DNA of 64,000 nt. Source: Aldehydirespirator sp963662645 (GTDB lineage: Bacteria; Actinomycetota; Acidimicrobiia; Acidimicrobiales; Aldehydirespiratoraceae). Below are positions 51,270 through 59,782 of the stretch, one piece after another (position 1 is the first letter of the stretch; each line of letters opens with the position of its first letter). Position numbers and translations under genes: made by a program. The stretch covers positions 2,666,001 to 2,730,000 of the forward strand of contig OY759762.1 of the NCBI GenBank assembly GCA_963662645.2. Direction: 5' to 3'. Under the pieces are notes generated by a model. It was not told the origin of the DNA. It did not search any database and worked only from the letters and a program-made list of their open reading frames with translations.

Positions 51270-51390
51270 GAATTGGCAGCGGTGGGTGCCCTATAGGGTG
51301 CTTTCTGCTGCCAGTTCTTGCTGGTGAGGCGTGGCGGGGCCGAATTGGCAGCGGTGGGTGCCCTATGGGGTGCTTTCTGCTGCCAGTTCT
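51270..51390. repeat. Two direct copies of a 49-bp nested palindromic element
   Basis: Copies at 51270-51318 and 51342-51390 (period 72) differ at one base. Each has outer arms GAATTGGCAGC and GCTGCCAGTTC and an inner palindrome around CCCTATAGGG (CCCTATGGGG in the second copy), so each can form a nested stem-loop. The element lies in the 253-base gap between groEL and the nitrobindin gene. It looks like a REP-type intergenic repeat. No protein is supported here even though frames are open on both strands. Confidence 0.75.
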
Positions 51391-51425
51391 GCCCGAGGGT
51401 GGGGCGGACGGTGTAGCTTCCCAGT

Positions 51426-51905
51426 GTGGCCGATATACATCCGATGTGTCTGCCGCTCGCGCCTTTGTTGGGGACGTGGCGAGGCGGGGGTCGGGGCAGC
51501 TACCCGACCATCGACGACTTCGACTACGCCGAGGAGTTGGTTTTCGGCCATGTCGGCAAGCCGTTCCTGTCCATGGTCCAGCGCAGCCGGGACCTCTCGA
51601 CGGGCGAGCCATTGCACGGCGAGGCCGGGTACCTGCGGGCCCTGCCCAAAGGAGAGGTCGAACTCACGGTGGCCCAGCCGTCGGGGATCGTCGAGGTGGA
51701 TGTCGGCTCGGTGACCGAGACCTCCGACGGCCTGATCGTGGAGTTGGAGTCGGCTCGGGTGGGCCTCACGCCGTCGGCCAAGTCGGTGACGGCCGTGCGG
51801 CGGCGGCTGCACCTGGCCGGCGAGACGCTGGTGTCGGAGTTGTGGATGGCCGCCGTGGGGAAGGCCGACCTCATCCACCATGTGCGGGCCGAACTGTCTA
51901 GATGA
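51426..51905 (+). CDS. Nitrobindin-like heme-binding beta-barrel protein
   Basis: A 159-residue ten-strand barrel protein of the nitrobindin (THAP4-like, former DUF1794) family. The signature PLLGTWRGGGRGSYPTI matches GxWxGxGxGxYP, and the C-terminal IHHVRAELSR holds the histidine expected to bind heme iron. Relatives bind ferric heme and act on nitric oxide or peroxynitrite. Start GTG 51426. It is followed 20 bases later by fdhD. Confidence 0.88.
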   Translation: MADIHPMCLPLAPLLGTWRGGGRGSYPTIDDFDYAEELVFGHVGKPFLSMVQRSRDLSTGEPLHGEAGYLRALPKGEVELTVAQPSGIVEVDVGSVTETSDGLIVELESARVGLTPSAKSVTAVRRRLHLAGETLVSELWMAAVGKADLIHHVRAELSR

Positions 51906-51925
51906 GGCTGCTCTAGCCTGGGTTC

Positions 51926-52723
51926 ATGGCCACCAAGTCGAGGAGCCAGCAGCGACTGGTGCGACCTTGGACCGGAGAGGGCCCTGGCGAGGACCGGCGG
52001 GCCGACCGCCTTGCCTCCGAGGAGCCCATGGCCATCGAACTGGACGACGTCCGGGTGGCCACCACCATGCGCACTCCGGGCAACGACTTCGAGCTTGCCG
52101 TGGGCTTCTGCTTCGCCGAGGGGCTGCTCGACGGCCACCGTGTGACCCAGGTCAAGTACTGCGCCAAGGGCTCGGCCGCGGCCACCGACTTCAACGTGGT
52201 GTCGGTCTCCACCGGAGGCAAGGCCCCGCCGCCTCGGCCTCGACTAACCACCACCACTTCGTCGTGCGGTTTCTGCGGCACCAGCGAGATTGACGAGCTC
52301 GTCTCCAAGCTCGATGCGGTCACCGGCGAGCCGCTGCCGTGGGAGGCGCTGGCCTCCGCCCCCGAACAGCTGCGGCCCGGACAGGAACTGTTCGACGCCA
52401 CCGGTGCCGTCCACGCCGCGGGCGTGGTGGCGCCCGACGGCTCGGTCTCGCTGGTCCGCGAGGATGTGGGCCGCCACAACGCGGTCGACAAGCTCATCGG
52501 CCGGCTGTTCCTTGACGGCCGCCTGCCCGCCACGGGGCTGGGCCTGGTGGTAAGCGGGCGGGCCAGCTTCGAGCTGGTCCACAAGGCCTGGGCCGGCGGG
52601 TTCCGCGCCCTGGTAGCCGTCAGCGCCCCCACCGCGCTGGCCGCAGCCACCGCCGAGGCCGCCCGAATGCAACTGGCCGGCTTCGCCCGCAACAGCGCCA
52701 TGACCGTCTACGTGGACGTTTGA
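51926..52723 (+). CDS. fdhD: Formate dehydrogenase accessory sulfurtransferase FdhD
   Basis: A 265-residue FdhD protein, which passes sulfur from IscS to the molybdenum cofactor of formate dehydrogenase. The active cysteines are in SSCGFCGTSEIDEL. MAIELDDVRVATTMRTPGNDFELAVGFCFAEGLL is split here into the two contiguous marks VATTMRTPGNDFELAVG and FCFAEGLLDG; later VREDVGRHNAVDKLIG and VSGRASFELVHKA follow. The last codons run into a tandem repeat block. No formate dehydrogenase gene lies in the window. Confidence 0.93.
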   Translation: MATKSRSQQRLVRPWTGEGPGEDRRADRLASEEPMAIELDDVRVATTMRTPGNDFELAVGFCFAEGLLDGHRVTQVKYCAKGSAAATDFNVVSVSTGGKAPPPRPRLTTTTSSCGFCGTSEIDELVSKLDAVTGEPLPWEALASAPEQLRPGQELFDATGAVHAAGVVAPDGSVSLVREDVGRHNAVDKLIGRLFLDGRLPATGLGLVVSGRASFELVHKAWAGGFRALVAVSAPTALAAATAEAARMQLAGFARNSAMTVYVDV

Positions 52724-52823
52724 TGTTCGTGTTGGACGTCTGATGTCGCGCTGGACGTCTGATGTTCGTTTTGGACGTCTGATGTCGGCTGGGCACCCGA
52801 TGTTCGTGTTGGACGTCTGAGTC
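52714..52823. repeat. Degenerate 19-20 bp tandem repeats after fdhD
   Basis: About six consecutive units begin with GGACGTCTGATGT or a close variant, at 52714, 52734, 52753, 52773, 52792 (diverged) and 52811. Unit lengths alternate 20 and 19 because two forms alternate (ending TTCGTGTT or CGCGCT/CGGCTG). The block starts in the last codons of fdhD and fills the gap before hemQ. There are no spacers, so it is not a CRISPR. The role is unknown; each unit holds the palindrome GACGTC. Confidence 0.75.
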
Positions 52824-52927
52824 TGCGCCGCCCCCTGTCTGCGTTGACCCGTCTGCACCGTAGCGGCTGACCAGTTCCGATTGCGGCGGCCGCAGGGCTC
52901 GGGCCTGTGCTTCCTAGACTGCGGTTG

Positions 52928-53601
52928 ATGCTGGAATCAGTGGGCGTTGGCCAGGGGCTGGTGGTGGTGCACCTGTTTTGCGCCCGCACGTCTGGCACCG
53001 ACGACGCCGCGGTGCTCAGCGCGGTCAAGGACGCCGCCGAGGCGGGGTCCAGGTGGTGACGGTGGCGGTGCTGGGCCACAAGGCGCAGCTGTGCTTCATG
53101 GGCCTGCATGCCGACGCTTGGGCGCTGCGCGACCTGCAGACCGGTTTGGTGCGGGCCGGACTGGACATTGTGGACAGCTATGTGTCGATCACCGAGCTCT
53201 CCGAGTACGCCTTGGGTCTGCCCGAAGAGATGGCTGAGATGCGCCTGAATCCCAAGCTGCCGCCGCCGGGCAAGCCGGCCTGGTGCTTCTACCCGATGAC
53301 CAAGCGGCGCAACGTCGGCCAGAACTGGTACGAGCTTGGATTCGATGAGCGCAAGGAACTCATGTACGAGCACGGCGCGTCGGGACGCAAGTTCGCGGGG
53401 CGCATCGTGCAACTGGTGACCGCGTCTACCGGGCTCGACGACTGGGAGTGGGGCGTCACCCTCTTCGGCGAGGACATCGGCGCTCTCAAGGAGACCGTGT
53501 ACACCATGCGCTACGACCGGGCCTCGGCCGCCTACGCCGAGTTTGGCCCGTTCGTGACCGGCCTTGTGGGGCCAGCCGACGAGATCCTCGCCCGTGTCTG
53601 A
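52928..53601 (+). pseudogene. hemQ: Coproheme decarboxylase HemQ, with a one-base frameshift
   Basis: HemQ (chlorite dismutase family) converts coproheme to heme b. The N-terminal part starts at ATG 52928 (GQGLVVVHLFCARTSGTDD, SAVKDAAEAG) and hits TGA after GSRW. The rest continues in the next frame from about 53048 (VQVVTVAVLGHKAQLCFMG, FYPMTKRRNVGQNWYELG, the YEHGASGRKFAGRIVQL heme region, and GLDDWEWGVTLFGED). One extra G in the run at 53044-53047 would restore a complete protein of about 224 residues. It may be a sequencing or assembly error or a real mutation. The downstream NUDIX gene overlaps its stop. Confidence 0.85.
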
Positions 53602-54298
53602 ACTCTCCGGTCCGCCGCCCCGGCCGCCGGGCGAGGTGGAGATCCTGCGGTGGGCCGAGAGCTTGGCCGGCATAGCCCAGACCGGCTTGGGCTTCACCGA
53701 AAGCCGCTATGAGCAGGAGCGCTTCGAGGAGGTGCTGGCGGTGGCGGCCGACATCCGGGCTCACAGCGCGGTCGGGATCGACGCGGATCAGCAGGTGCAG
53801 GACTGGCTCGGCGGCGTCGGCTCGGGCATAGCCGGATACGTCACCCCCAAGATCACGGTGGGGGCCATCGTCGGCGACGAAGAGGGCCGGATACTGCTGG
53901 TGCAGCGGGCCGACTCCGGCTGGTGGTTGTACCCCACCGGATGGTCGGACGTGGGCTATTCGCCCTCGGAGGTCGCCGTCAAGGAGGTCCGGGAGGAGAC
54001 CGGGATCGACTGCGAGGTGGTCCGTCCCATCGCCATCCTCGACGGGATGCGTCTCGGCTTCCACCGCGTGCCCTTGGTGTCCATCGTGTTTCACTGCCGC
54101 AGCCTCGGCGGGGAGCTCAAGGCCCATCCGCTGGAGTGCTCCGATGTGGGCTTCTTCGCCGAGGGCGAGCTGCCCGAGCGCACCGCCCGCCCCGAGCTGT
54201 GGGCCCCCCACGCCTTCAGCGCCATCCGGGGCGAGCCGGTGGAAGTGCTCTTCGACCGCCCCCGCACACCACCCTGGCGCGGCGAGCCCGATACCTAG
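53594..54298 (+). CDS. NUDIX hydrolase with NUDIX_N-type N-terminal domain
   Basis: A 234-residue protein from GTG 53594, overlapping the hemQ stop. Residues 1 to about 75 (ILRWAESLAGIAQTGLGF, YEQERFEEVLAVAADI) are an N-terminal domain found in nucleotide-diphosphate hydrolases acting on ADP-ribose or similar substrates. The NUDIX box reads GWSDVGYSPSEVAVKEVREETG; the first conserved Glu is Tyr, and the Arg before the central Glu is Lys. The catalytic REVxEE core is otherwise kept (KEVREE). It converges on the PAC2 gene with only four bases between them. Confidence 0.83.
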   Translation: MSELSGPPPRPPGEVEILRWAESLAGIAQTGLGFTESRYEQERFEEVLAVAADIRAHSAVGIDADQQVQDWLGGVGSGIAGYVTPKITVGAIVGDEEGRILLVQRADSGWWLYPTGWSDVGYSPSEVAVKEVREETGIDCEVVRPIAILDGMRLGFHRVPLVSIVFHCRSLGGELKAHPLECSDVGFFAEGELPERTARPELWAPHAFSAIRGEPVEVLFDRPRTPPWRGEPDT

Positions 54299-54302
54299 AT
54301 GC

Positions 54303-55181
54303 CTAGCCGCCGTCGCGCAGGAACTTCTCGACCTCGGCCACGAGCCGGTCGGGGTCGTCGCTGAGGGACGCGTCTTCGGTCTCCTGTTGGCCGGCGTCCC
54401 AGGCCCTCTCGAGGCGGGCCACATACTCTGCGGTCTCCTCGTCCTCGGCGACGATCCTGGTGAGTTCCCGCTCATAGGTCTTGGCCCGCTGCTCCAAGTC
54501 GAAGGTCGGCACCGGAGCCCTCATGAGGGCGCAGACGCGGTTGACGAGCGCCAGTGCCGCTTTGGGCGAAGGTGCGGCCGGCATGTAGGACGGCACCGCC
54601 GACCAGAACGACGCAGTGCTGTAGCCCGCGTCGCGGCAGGCCGACGACAGCACCCCGACGATCCCGGTGGGTCCCTCATAGGTGGAAGGGGTCAGGCCCA
54701 GCTCGGCTCTCAGTTCCTCGTCGTCGGCCGCGCCGTATACCTCCACGTCGCGGCTGTGGGGAACCTCGGCGAGCAGCGCTCCCAGGGTGATCACCCGCTC
54801 CACGCCGAGCAGCCCGGCCAGGGAGATCAACTGGTGGGTGAACGTCCGCCACCGCAGCTGCGGCTCGGTGCCGATCAGCACCACCGCGTCGGTGCCGGGA
54901 TCGTCGAGCCGGGCCACCCGGACCTCGTTGACCGGCCAGTCGATGCGGCGGGCCTTGTCCTTGTCTAGGTGGACCGTCGGGCGAGCCGCGGTGAAATCGA
55001 AGAACGGCTCCGGGTCAATCTCCGCCACCGGCACGCACCCCCAGCGACCGGCCAGATGGGAGGCCGCCGTGGTGGCCGCGTCGCCGGCGTCGTTCCAGCC
55101 CTCGAAGGCGGTGATCAGCGTGGGACGGTTCAGCTGGGGTCTGGGCCCCGACCACAAGACATGCTCCGGCTCAATTGGCAC
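54303..55181 (-). CDS. PAC2-family protein
   Basis: A 292-residue protein of the PAC2 family (ATP-grasp-like proteasome-assembly chaperone fold, widespread in actinobacteria, function unsettled). Marks: TLITAFEGWNDAGDAATTAASHL near the start, FFDFTAARPTVHLD, VVLIGTEPQLRWRTFTHQL, GALLAEVPHSRDVEVYG and an acidic C-terminal helix (DPDRLVAEVEKFL). GTG 55181 is preferred; the frame is open to 55232 but the extra residues look non-native. Confidence 0.87.
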   Translation of the reverse strand: MPIEPEHVLWSGPRPQLNRPTLITAFEGWNDAGDAATTAASHLAGRWGCVPVAEIDPEPFFDFTAARPTVHLDKDKARRIDWPVNEVRVARLDDPGTDAVVLIGTEPQLRWRTFTHQLISLAGLLGVERVITLGALLAEVPHSRDVEVYGAADDEELRAELGLTPSTYEGPTGIVGVLSSACRDAGYSTASFWSAVPSYMPAAPSPKAALALVNRVCALMRAPVPTFDLEQRAKTYERELTRIVAEDEETAEYVARLERAWDAGQQETEDASLSDDPDRLVAEVEKFLRDGG

Positions 55182-55215
55182 GGGCGCAAGAATACCGCCG
55201 CCGAAGCCGTGCCGA

Positions 55216-57177
55216 TCAGGCCAGTTCGGCACGGTCGCGGAAGTGCTCCAGGGCTTCCGGGTTGGCCATCGCCGAAGTGTTGCGCACCGGGCGGCCGCAG
55301 ATCACGTCCCGTACCGCGGTCTCGGTCATCTTGCCCGATCGGGTGCGAGGGATGTCGTCCACCGCGGCGATCACCGCGGGCACGTGGCGGGGGGACAGCT
55401 CGGCGCGGATCCGGCTGCGGATCACGTCACGGAGCTCATCGGTCAGCTCGTGCCCGGAGGCCATCTTGACGAACAGCACGATGCGGGTGTCGGCCCCGTA
55501 CGGCTGGCCCACCGCGATGCTCTCGTCGATCTCCGGCATGGTGTCGACCCGGCGGTAGATCTCGGCGGTGCCGATGCGCACGCCGCCGGGGTTGAGCGTG
55601 GCATCGGACCGGCCGGAGATCACGAATCCCCCCGACGGAGTCCTCGACGCGAAGTCGCCGTGGTGCCAGACCCCTGCGATGCGCTCGAAGTAGGCGGCCC
55701 GGTAGCGGGCGTCGCCGGGGTCGTCCCAGAAGCGCAGCGGCATCGACGGGAACGGGCTGCGGCACACCAGCTCGCCCTCGATTCCGGGCGGCAGCGGCTG
55801 GCCCGAGTCGTCCACCACGTCCATGTCCATGCCCAGGCCGGCACGCTGGATCTCGCCCCGCCGGACCGGCGACGTCGGATCGCCGCCGACCAGGCAGCCG
55901 CACAGGTCGGTGCCTCCCGAGATCGACGCCAGATGCACGTCGGCCTTGACGTTGCCGTACACCCAGTCGAATCCCTCGGCCACCAGCGTGGAACCGGTCG
56001 ATGTGATGGTGCGCAGCGACGACAGGTCGTGGGTGGCGGCAGGGCGGATCCCCGCGTTGCGGCAGGCGTCGATGAACTTCGCCGAAGTCCCGAACAGCGC
56101 GATGCCCGTGTCGTCGATCAGGTCGAACAGGCGCTCGGAGCCCGGATGGGCGGGCGAGCCGTCGTACAGCACCGCGGCGGCGCCGCACGCCAGAGTCGAA
56201 GCGAGCCAGTTCCACATCATCCAGCCCGTGGTCGTGAAGTAGAACACCCGGTCGCCGGGCCTCACGTCGCAGTGCAGTCGATGCTCGACCAAGTGCTTCA
56301 CCAGCAGCCCACCGGCCCGGTGCACGATGCACTTGGGCGGGCCGGTCGTGCCCGAGGAGTACAGCACGTACCAGGGATGGTCGAAGGGCAGCTCCCGGAA
56401 CACCGCCGGAGCGGGTCCACCCCCGAATCCGGCACCGTAGCCGTCGAGCCAGCCCGGCTCGACCAGCACGGTGCGGCGCAGTGAGGGCAGGCCGGCGGTG
56501 ATGGCCGCGAGGCGCTCGGTGCAGTCGTGGCGGCGGCCACCGTAGGGGTAGTCGGCGCAGGCGAACAGCACGGTGGGGGAGATCTGGCTGAAGCGGTCGA
56601 GCACGCCCGTCGTGCCGAAGTCGGGCGATGTGGAGCTGAACACCGCGCCGAGGCCGGCCGCGGCCAGCATCACCGCATAGGTCTCGGGACGGTTGGGCAT
56701 CCAGGCCGCCACCCGGTCGCCGGGCCCCACCCCGGCGTCGATCAGAAGTTGCTGGACCCGGCCGGTCATGTCGTGCAGTTCGGCCCGGGAGAGTTCGGCG
56801 GCCTCGCCGTCCTCGCTGCGGAAGATCAGGGCGATGTCCTGCGACGGCTCGCCCAGCAGGTTCTGGGCCACATTGAGCCGGGCGTCGGGCAGGAACCGGG
56901 TACGCCGCATGCGTTCGCCCGGATCGGGGCACGAGTCCTCATCGGGCGCCTCGACGAGGCGCCCGCCCCGGTCGCCCTCGACTCCACACCAGTCCCACAC
57001 CGCGGCCCAGAACTCGCCGCTGTGCTGCACCGACCATCGGTGCAGGCTCTCCCAGTCGGGCGCGTCGACGCCGAGACGGTCGCGCAGCCACACCCTGAAG
57101 GGCGCGAGGTTCGACCCCGCAACCCGCTCCGACGAGGGCGTCCACAGCGGTGCGGCGTCCGCTTCGATGCCGGTCAT
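55216..57177 (-). CDS. Acetoacetyl-CoA synthetase
   Basis: A 653-residue AMP-forming enzyme activating acetoacetate. The N-terminal ACAS-type domain (LHRWSVQHSGEFWAAVWDW), the phosphate loop YSSGTTGPPKCIVHRAGG, FYFTTTGWMMWNWL, GGTDLCGCLVGGDP and the closing RTRSGKMTETAVRD are characteristic. Start ATG 57177. It could feed ketone bodies or degraded Leu/aromatic carbon into acetyl-CoA, or supply polyester synthesis. It follows the GNAT gene on the same strand. Confidence 0.92.
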   Translation of the reverse strand: MTGIEADAAPLWTPSSERVAGSNLAPFRVWLRDRLGVDAPDWESLHRWSVQHSGEFWAAVWDWCGVEGDRGGRLVEAPDEDSCPDPGERMRRTRFLPDARLNVAQNLLGEPSQDIALIFRSEDGEAAELSRAELHDMTGRVQQLLIDAGVGPGDRVAAWMPNRPETYAVMLAAAGLGAVFSSTSPDFGTTGVLDRFSQISPTVLFACADYPYGGRRHDCTERLAAITAGLPSLRRTVLVEPGWLDGYGAGFGGGPAPAVFRELPFDHPWYVLYSSGTTGPPKCIVHRAGGLLVKHLVEHRLHCDVRPGDRVFYFTTTGWMMWNWLASTLACGAAAVLYDGSPAHPGSERLFDLIDDTGIALFGTSAKFIDACRNAGIRPAATHDLSSLRTITSTGSTLVAEGFDWVYGNVKADVHLASISGGTDLCGCLVGGDPTSPVRRGEIQRAGLGMDMDVVDDSGQPLPPGIEGELVCRSPFPSMPLRFWDDPGDARYRAAYFERIAGVWHHGDFASRTPSGGFVISGRSDATLNPGGVRIGTAEIYRRVDTMPEIDESIAVGQPYGADTRIVLFVKMASGHELTDELRDVIRSRIRAELSPRHVPAVIAAVDDIPRTRSGKMTETAVRDVICGRPVRNTSAMANPEALEHFRDRAELA

Positions 57178-57241
57178 CGCGCGCTGCCCGTCACAGAGCG
57201 GACTAGGTCGCCGTGTGCAGCCGGTCGCAGCGCGCAGCCGG

Positions 57242-57706
57242 TCACAGCGTGTAGCGGTAGACGTTGGACTCCCGCCGCGCGAAGCCCATCCGGGCGTACA
57301 GGCGGTTGGCCGCCTCCCGCGACGGTCGAGAGGTGAGGTCGGTGCTGCGCGCCCCCAAACTTCGGGCCCGCTCCAGCGCGGCTTCGCTGAGCCGCTCACC
57401 CACCCGCTGCCCCCGCCGGGTCTCGTCAACCACCACGTCCTCGATGCGGGTGCGTACGCCGGTGGGGATGCGAAAGGAGACCAGGGTCAGTGCGCCGACG
57501 ATGCCGCCGCGGTCCCGGGCCACGAACAGCGTGGTGGCTGGCGACGTCACGATCTCCTCCAACTCGGCCCGGCCGGGCGGTGGGTTCGACGACGACAGCT
57601 GCGGGATAAGCCGCTGCATGGCGTCCACCAGCTCGTCGGTGACGGCGAGGCACTCCTGGATCTCGATCTCAGCGGCGGCCACGGTGTCGCCTGCAGGCGC
57701 GCTCAC
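57242..57706 (-). CDS. GNAT-family N-acetyltransferase
   Basis: A 154-residue GNAT fold. The acetyl-CoA loop is RRGQRVGERLSEAAL (R/QxxGxG type), preceded by RIEDVVVDE and followed by ANRLYARMGFARRES. The acceptor substrate is not predictable. It lies 64 bases upstream of the acetoacetyl-CoA synthetase gene on the same strand. Confidence 0.88.
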   Translation of the reverse strand: MSAPAGDTVAAAEIEIQECLAVTDELVDAMQRLIPQLSSSNPPPGRAELEEIVTSPATTLFVARDRGGIVGALTLVSFRIPTGVRTRIEDVVVDETRRGQRVGERLSEAALERARSLGARSTDLTSRPSREAANRLYARMGFARRESNVYRYTL

Positions 57707-57812
57707 AGCAGCGGAGGGTAGACGAAGCTCGCCGCCTCAGCGCGGTTCGCCGGCATTGCGGCGACCGGGCTCAGTCTCATCGGGCGACGATGCGGACAAC
57801 ATTCCGATACGG

Positions 57813-58655
57813 CTACCCGATCCGGCGTATTAGGCCCTCCTGCACGACCGACACCACCAGCCGGCCGTCTTCGGTGAACACCCGGCCGGTTGCCAAGCCA
57901 CGGGCCCCGCTGGCGGCCGGGGTGTGCTGGTCGTACAGGAGCCATTCGTCGGCCCGGAACGGCCCGTGGAACCACATGGCGTGATCGAGGCTGGCCAACA
58001 TGACCCGCGGGTCGGCCGCGCTGGTTCCGTGGGGCGCCAGCGCGGTGTCGAGCAGGGTCATGTCGCTGGCGTAGGTGAGCAGGCAGGCGTGCAGCACCGG
58101 GTCGTCGCCGAGCGTGCCGTTGGCCCGCATCCACACCATCTGCCGGGGCGGCAGTGGGCCGCTGCGATCGAGCGGGCTGGTGGTCACGTAGCGAATGTCG
58201 AGCGCCTGCATGCGGTCGGGCCGGGCCCGGTCCGGGTCGGCGGCCTCGATCCTCCTGGTGCGGGGCGGCAGCGTCTCGGGGTCGGGCACTTCGGGCATCG
58301 GATCGGCGTGCTCGTACCCGTCCTCGGCGATGTGGAACGACGCCGCGAGCTGGAAGATGGCTCGCCCGTGCTGGATGGCGACCACCCGCCGGGTGGTGAA
58401 CGACCGCCCGTCCCGTATTCGGTCCACGTCGTAGAGCACCGGGGCCTTGGGGTCGCCGGCCCTCAGGAAGTAGGCGTGCAGCGAGTGCACGGAGCCCTCG
58501 TCCACGGTGCGGGCCGCGGCAACCAGCGCCTGGCCGGCCACTTGGCCGCCGAAGATGCGCTGGCGGTCGTCGTCGGGCGAGCGGCCCCGAAAGATGTTGA
58601 CCTCGATGGCTTCCAGGTCCAGGAGGGCCACCACATTGTCCAGCGCCGTCTGCAT
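57813..58655 (-). CDS. tesB: Acyl-CoA thioesterase II (TesB family)
   Basis: A 280-residue double-hotdog thioesterase releasing free fatty acids from acyl-CoA. Marks include FRGRSPDDDRQRIFGGQVAGQAL, here noted as FRGRSPDDD and IFGGQVAGQALVAA, then VHSLHAYFLRAGDP near the first hotdog. SLDHAMWFHGPFRADEWLLY carries the catalytic Asp region, and FTEDGRLVVSVVQEGLIR ends the protein. ATG 58655 is the likely start; the frame is open to 58739 but overlaps the divergent gtrA-like gene region. Confidence 0.92.
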   Translation of the reverse strand: MQTALDNVVALLDLEAIEVNIFRGRSPDDDRQRIFGGQVAGQALVAAARTVDEGSVHSLHAYFLRAGDPKAPVLYDVDRIRDGRSFTTRRVVAIQHGRAIFQLAASFHIAEDGYEHADPMPEVPDPETLPPRTRRIEAADPDRARPDRMQALDIRYVTTSPLDRSGPLPPRQMVWMRANGTLGDDPVLHACLLTYASDMTLLDTALAPHGTSAADPRVMLASLDHAMWFHGPFRADEWLLYDQHTPAASGARGLATGRVFTEDGRLVVSVVQEGLIRRIG

Positions 58656-58728
58656 CCGCCCATCATGCCCCGCCCAAGCGGCGCGGCGGGCGTCCGTGCG
58701 GTGGCCGCCCGCAATAGTCTGAGCGCTC

Positions 58729-59190
58729 GTGACCGCCACGCCGACCTCCGCCGTGCAGAGGCTGAGAGCCGAGCACGGACTGAAGGCCCTGCGCTACTGC
58801 GGCGTGTCGGTGGTGAACGTGACGGTCGGGCTCAGCGTGCTGGCCGTCGGCCATGGCGTGCTGGGGTGGCCCGCGGTCGGGGCCAACCTCGCGGCCTGGA
58901 TGGTCGGCACCGCGCCCGCGTACCTTCTGAGCAGGGCATGGGTGTGGCAGCGCAGCGGTCCGCACCGGCTGGGCGGCGAGGTGCTCACTTTCTGGATCAT
59001 GGCGTTGGTCGGCCTGGTCCTGTCTTCGCTGGCGGTGGCGGCCATCGAGCACTTCACGCAGCGCACGCTGCTCGTTGTGGCAGGCAACCTCGGCGTCTAC
59101 GGCAGTTTGTGGGCGGCCAAGTACGTCTTCCTCGACCGGGTTATGTGGCCCCGAGGCGGCGATGGACGAGAGTCTCCGTCGCGCCGCTGA
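58729..59190 (+). CDS. GtrA-like membrane protein
   Basis: A 153-residue protein with four membrane helices in the GtrA (flippase-like) pattern: LRYCGVSVVNVTVGLSVLAVG at the start, NLAAWMVGTAPAYLLSRAWVW and AKYVFLDRVMW at the end. GtrA proteins help move lipid-linked sugars or work with glycosyltransferases. Start GTG 58729. Its end overlaps the following methyltransferase gene by 29 bases. Confidence 0.85.
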   Translation: MTATPTSAVQRLRAEHGLKALRYCGVSVVNVTVGLSVLAVGHGVLGWPAVGANLAAWMVGTAPAYLLSRAWVWQRSGPHRLGGEVLTFWIMALVGLVLSSLAVAAIEHFTQRTLLVVAGNLGVYGSLWAAKYVFLDRVMWPRGGDGRESPSRR

Positions 59191-59782
59191 AGCAGCGCGC
59201 GGCTTCATGCCCGCCGCTGAGGGACTGGCCCTCTATGGGGCAGCCGCGTCGCTCGACGTGGACGGGCCGCTGCTGGAGGTGGGCAGCTACTGCGGCAAGT
59301 CGGCGGTGTACCTCGGCGCGGCCGGGCAACAGGCCGGGCGGGTGCTGTTCTGCGTGGACCACCACCGCGGCTCCGAAGAGAACCAGCCCGGCTGGGAGCA
59401 TCACGACCCGGAGGTGGTCGACCCCGACCTGGGCGTGATCGACACGCTGCCGTTCTTCCGCCGCACCATCGCCGACGCTGGTCTGGAGGGAACTATCGTG
59501 GCCGTCGTGGGCGATTCGCCGACGGTGGCATCGCTGTGGGCCACCCCACTAGCCATGGTGTTCATCGACGGAGGACACGGCGCCGAGCCCGCCCACCGCG
59601 ATTACGAGGGCTGGTCGCCCCATGTGGTGCTGGGCGGTCTTCTGGCCATACACGACGTGTTCGAGGACCCCGCCGACGGGGGACGGCCCCCGTATGAGAT
59701 CTGGTGCCGGGCCCTTTCCGACGGGTGCTTCCAAGAGCAGACGGCAGTCGGTTCCCTGCGAGTGTTGCGACGTGTTGCCTAG
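59162..59782 (+). CDS. Class I SAM-dependent methyltransferase (cephalosporin hydroxylase-like/Methyltransf_24)
   Basis: A 206-residue Rossmann methyltransferase of the Methyltransf_24 type. The SAM-binding loop is LLEVGSYCGKSAVYLG, the acidic residue after strand two is in VLFCVDHHRGSEEN, and strand four ends in VFIDGGHGAEPAHRDYEGW followed by GGLLAIHDVFEDP. This family often modifies sugars or other small acceptors. It starts inside gtrA and overlaps the next gene by 11 bases, so the three are probably one operon concerned with the envelope. Confidence 0.85.
   Translation: MDESLRRAAEAARGFMPAAEGLALYGAAASLDVDGPLLEVGSYCGKSAVYLGAAGQQAGRVLFCVDHHRGSEENQPGWEHHDPEVVDPDLGVIDTLPFFRRTIADAGLEGTIVAVVGDSPTVASLWATPLAMVFIDGGHGAEPAHRDYEGWSPHVVLGGLLAIHDVFEDPADGGRPPYEIWCRALSDGCFQEQTAVGSLRVLRRVA

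Noticed and set aside
51231..51425. Small repeated peptide genes downstream of groEL
   Set aside because: The repeated residues on both strands come from the two palindromic DNA repeats; there is no ribosome site or family match.
52714..52823. Possible CRISPR array
   Set aside because: Units of 19-20 bases follow each other directly with no unique spacers, and no cas genes lie nearby.
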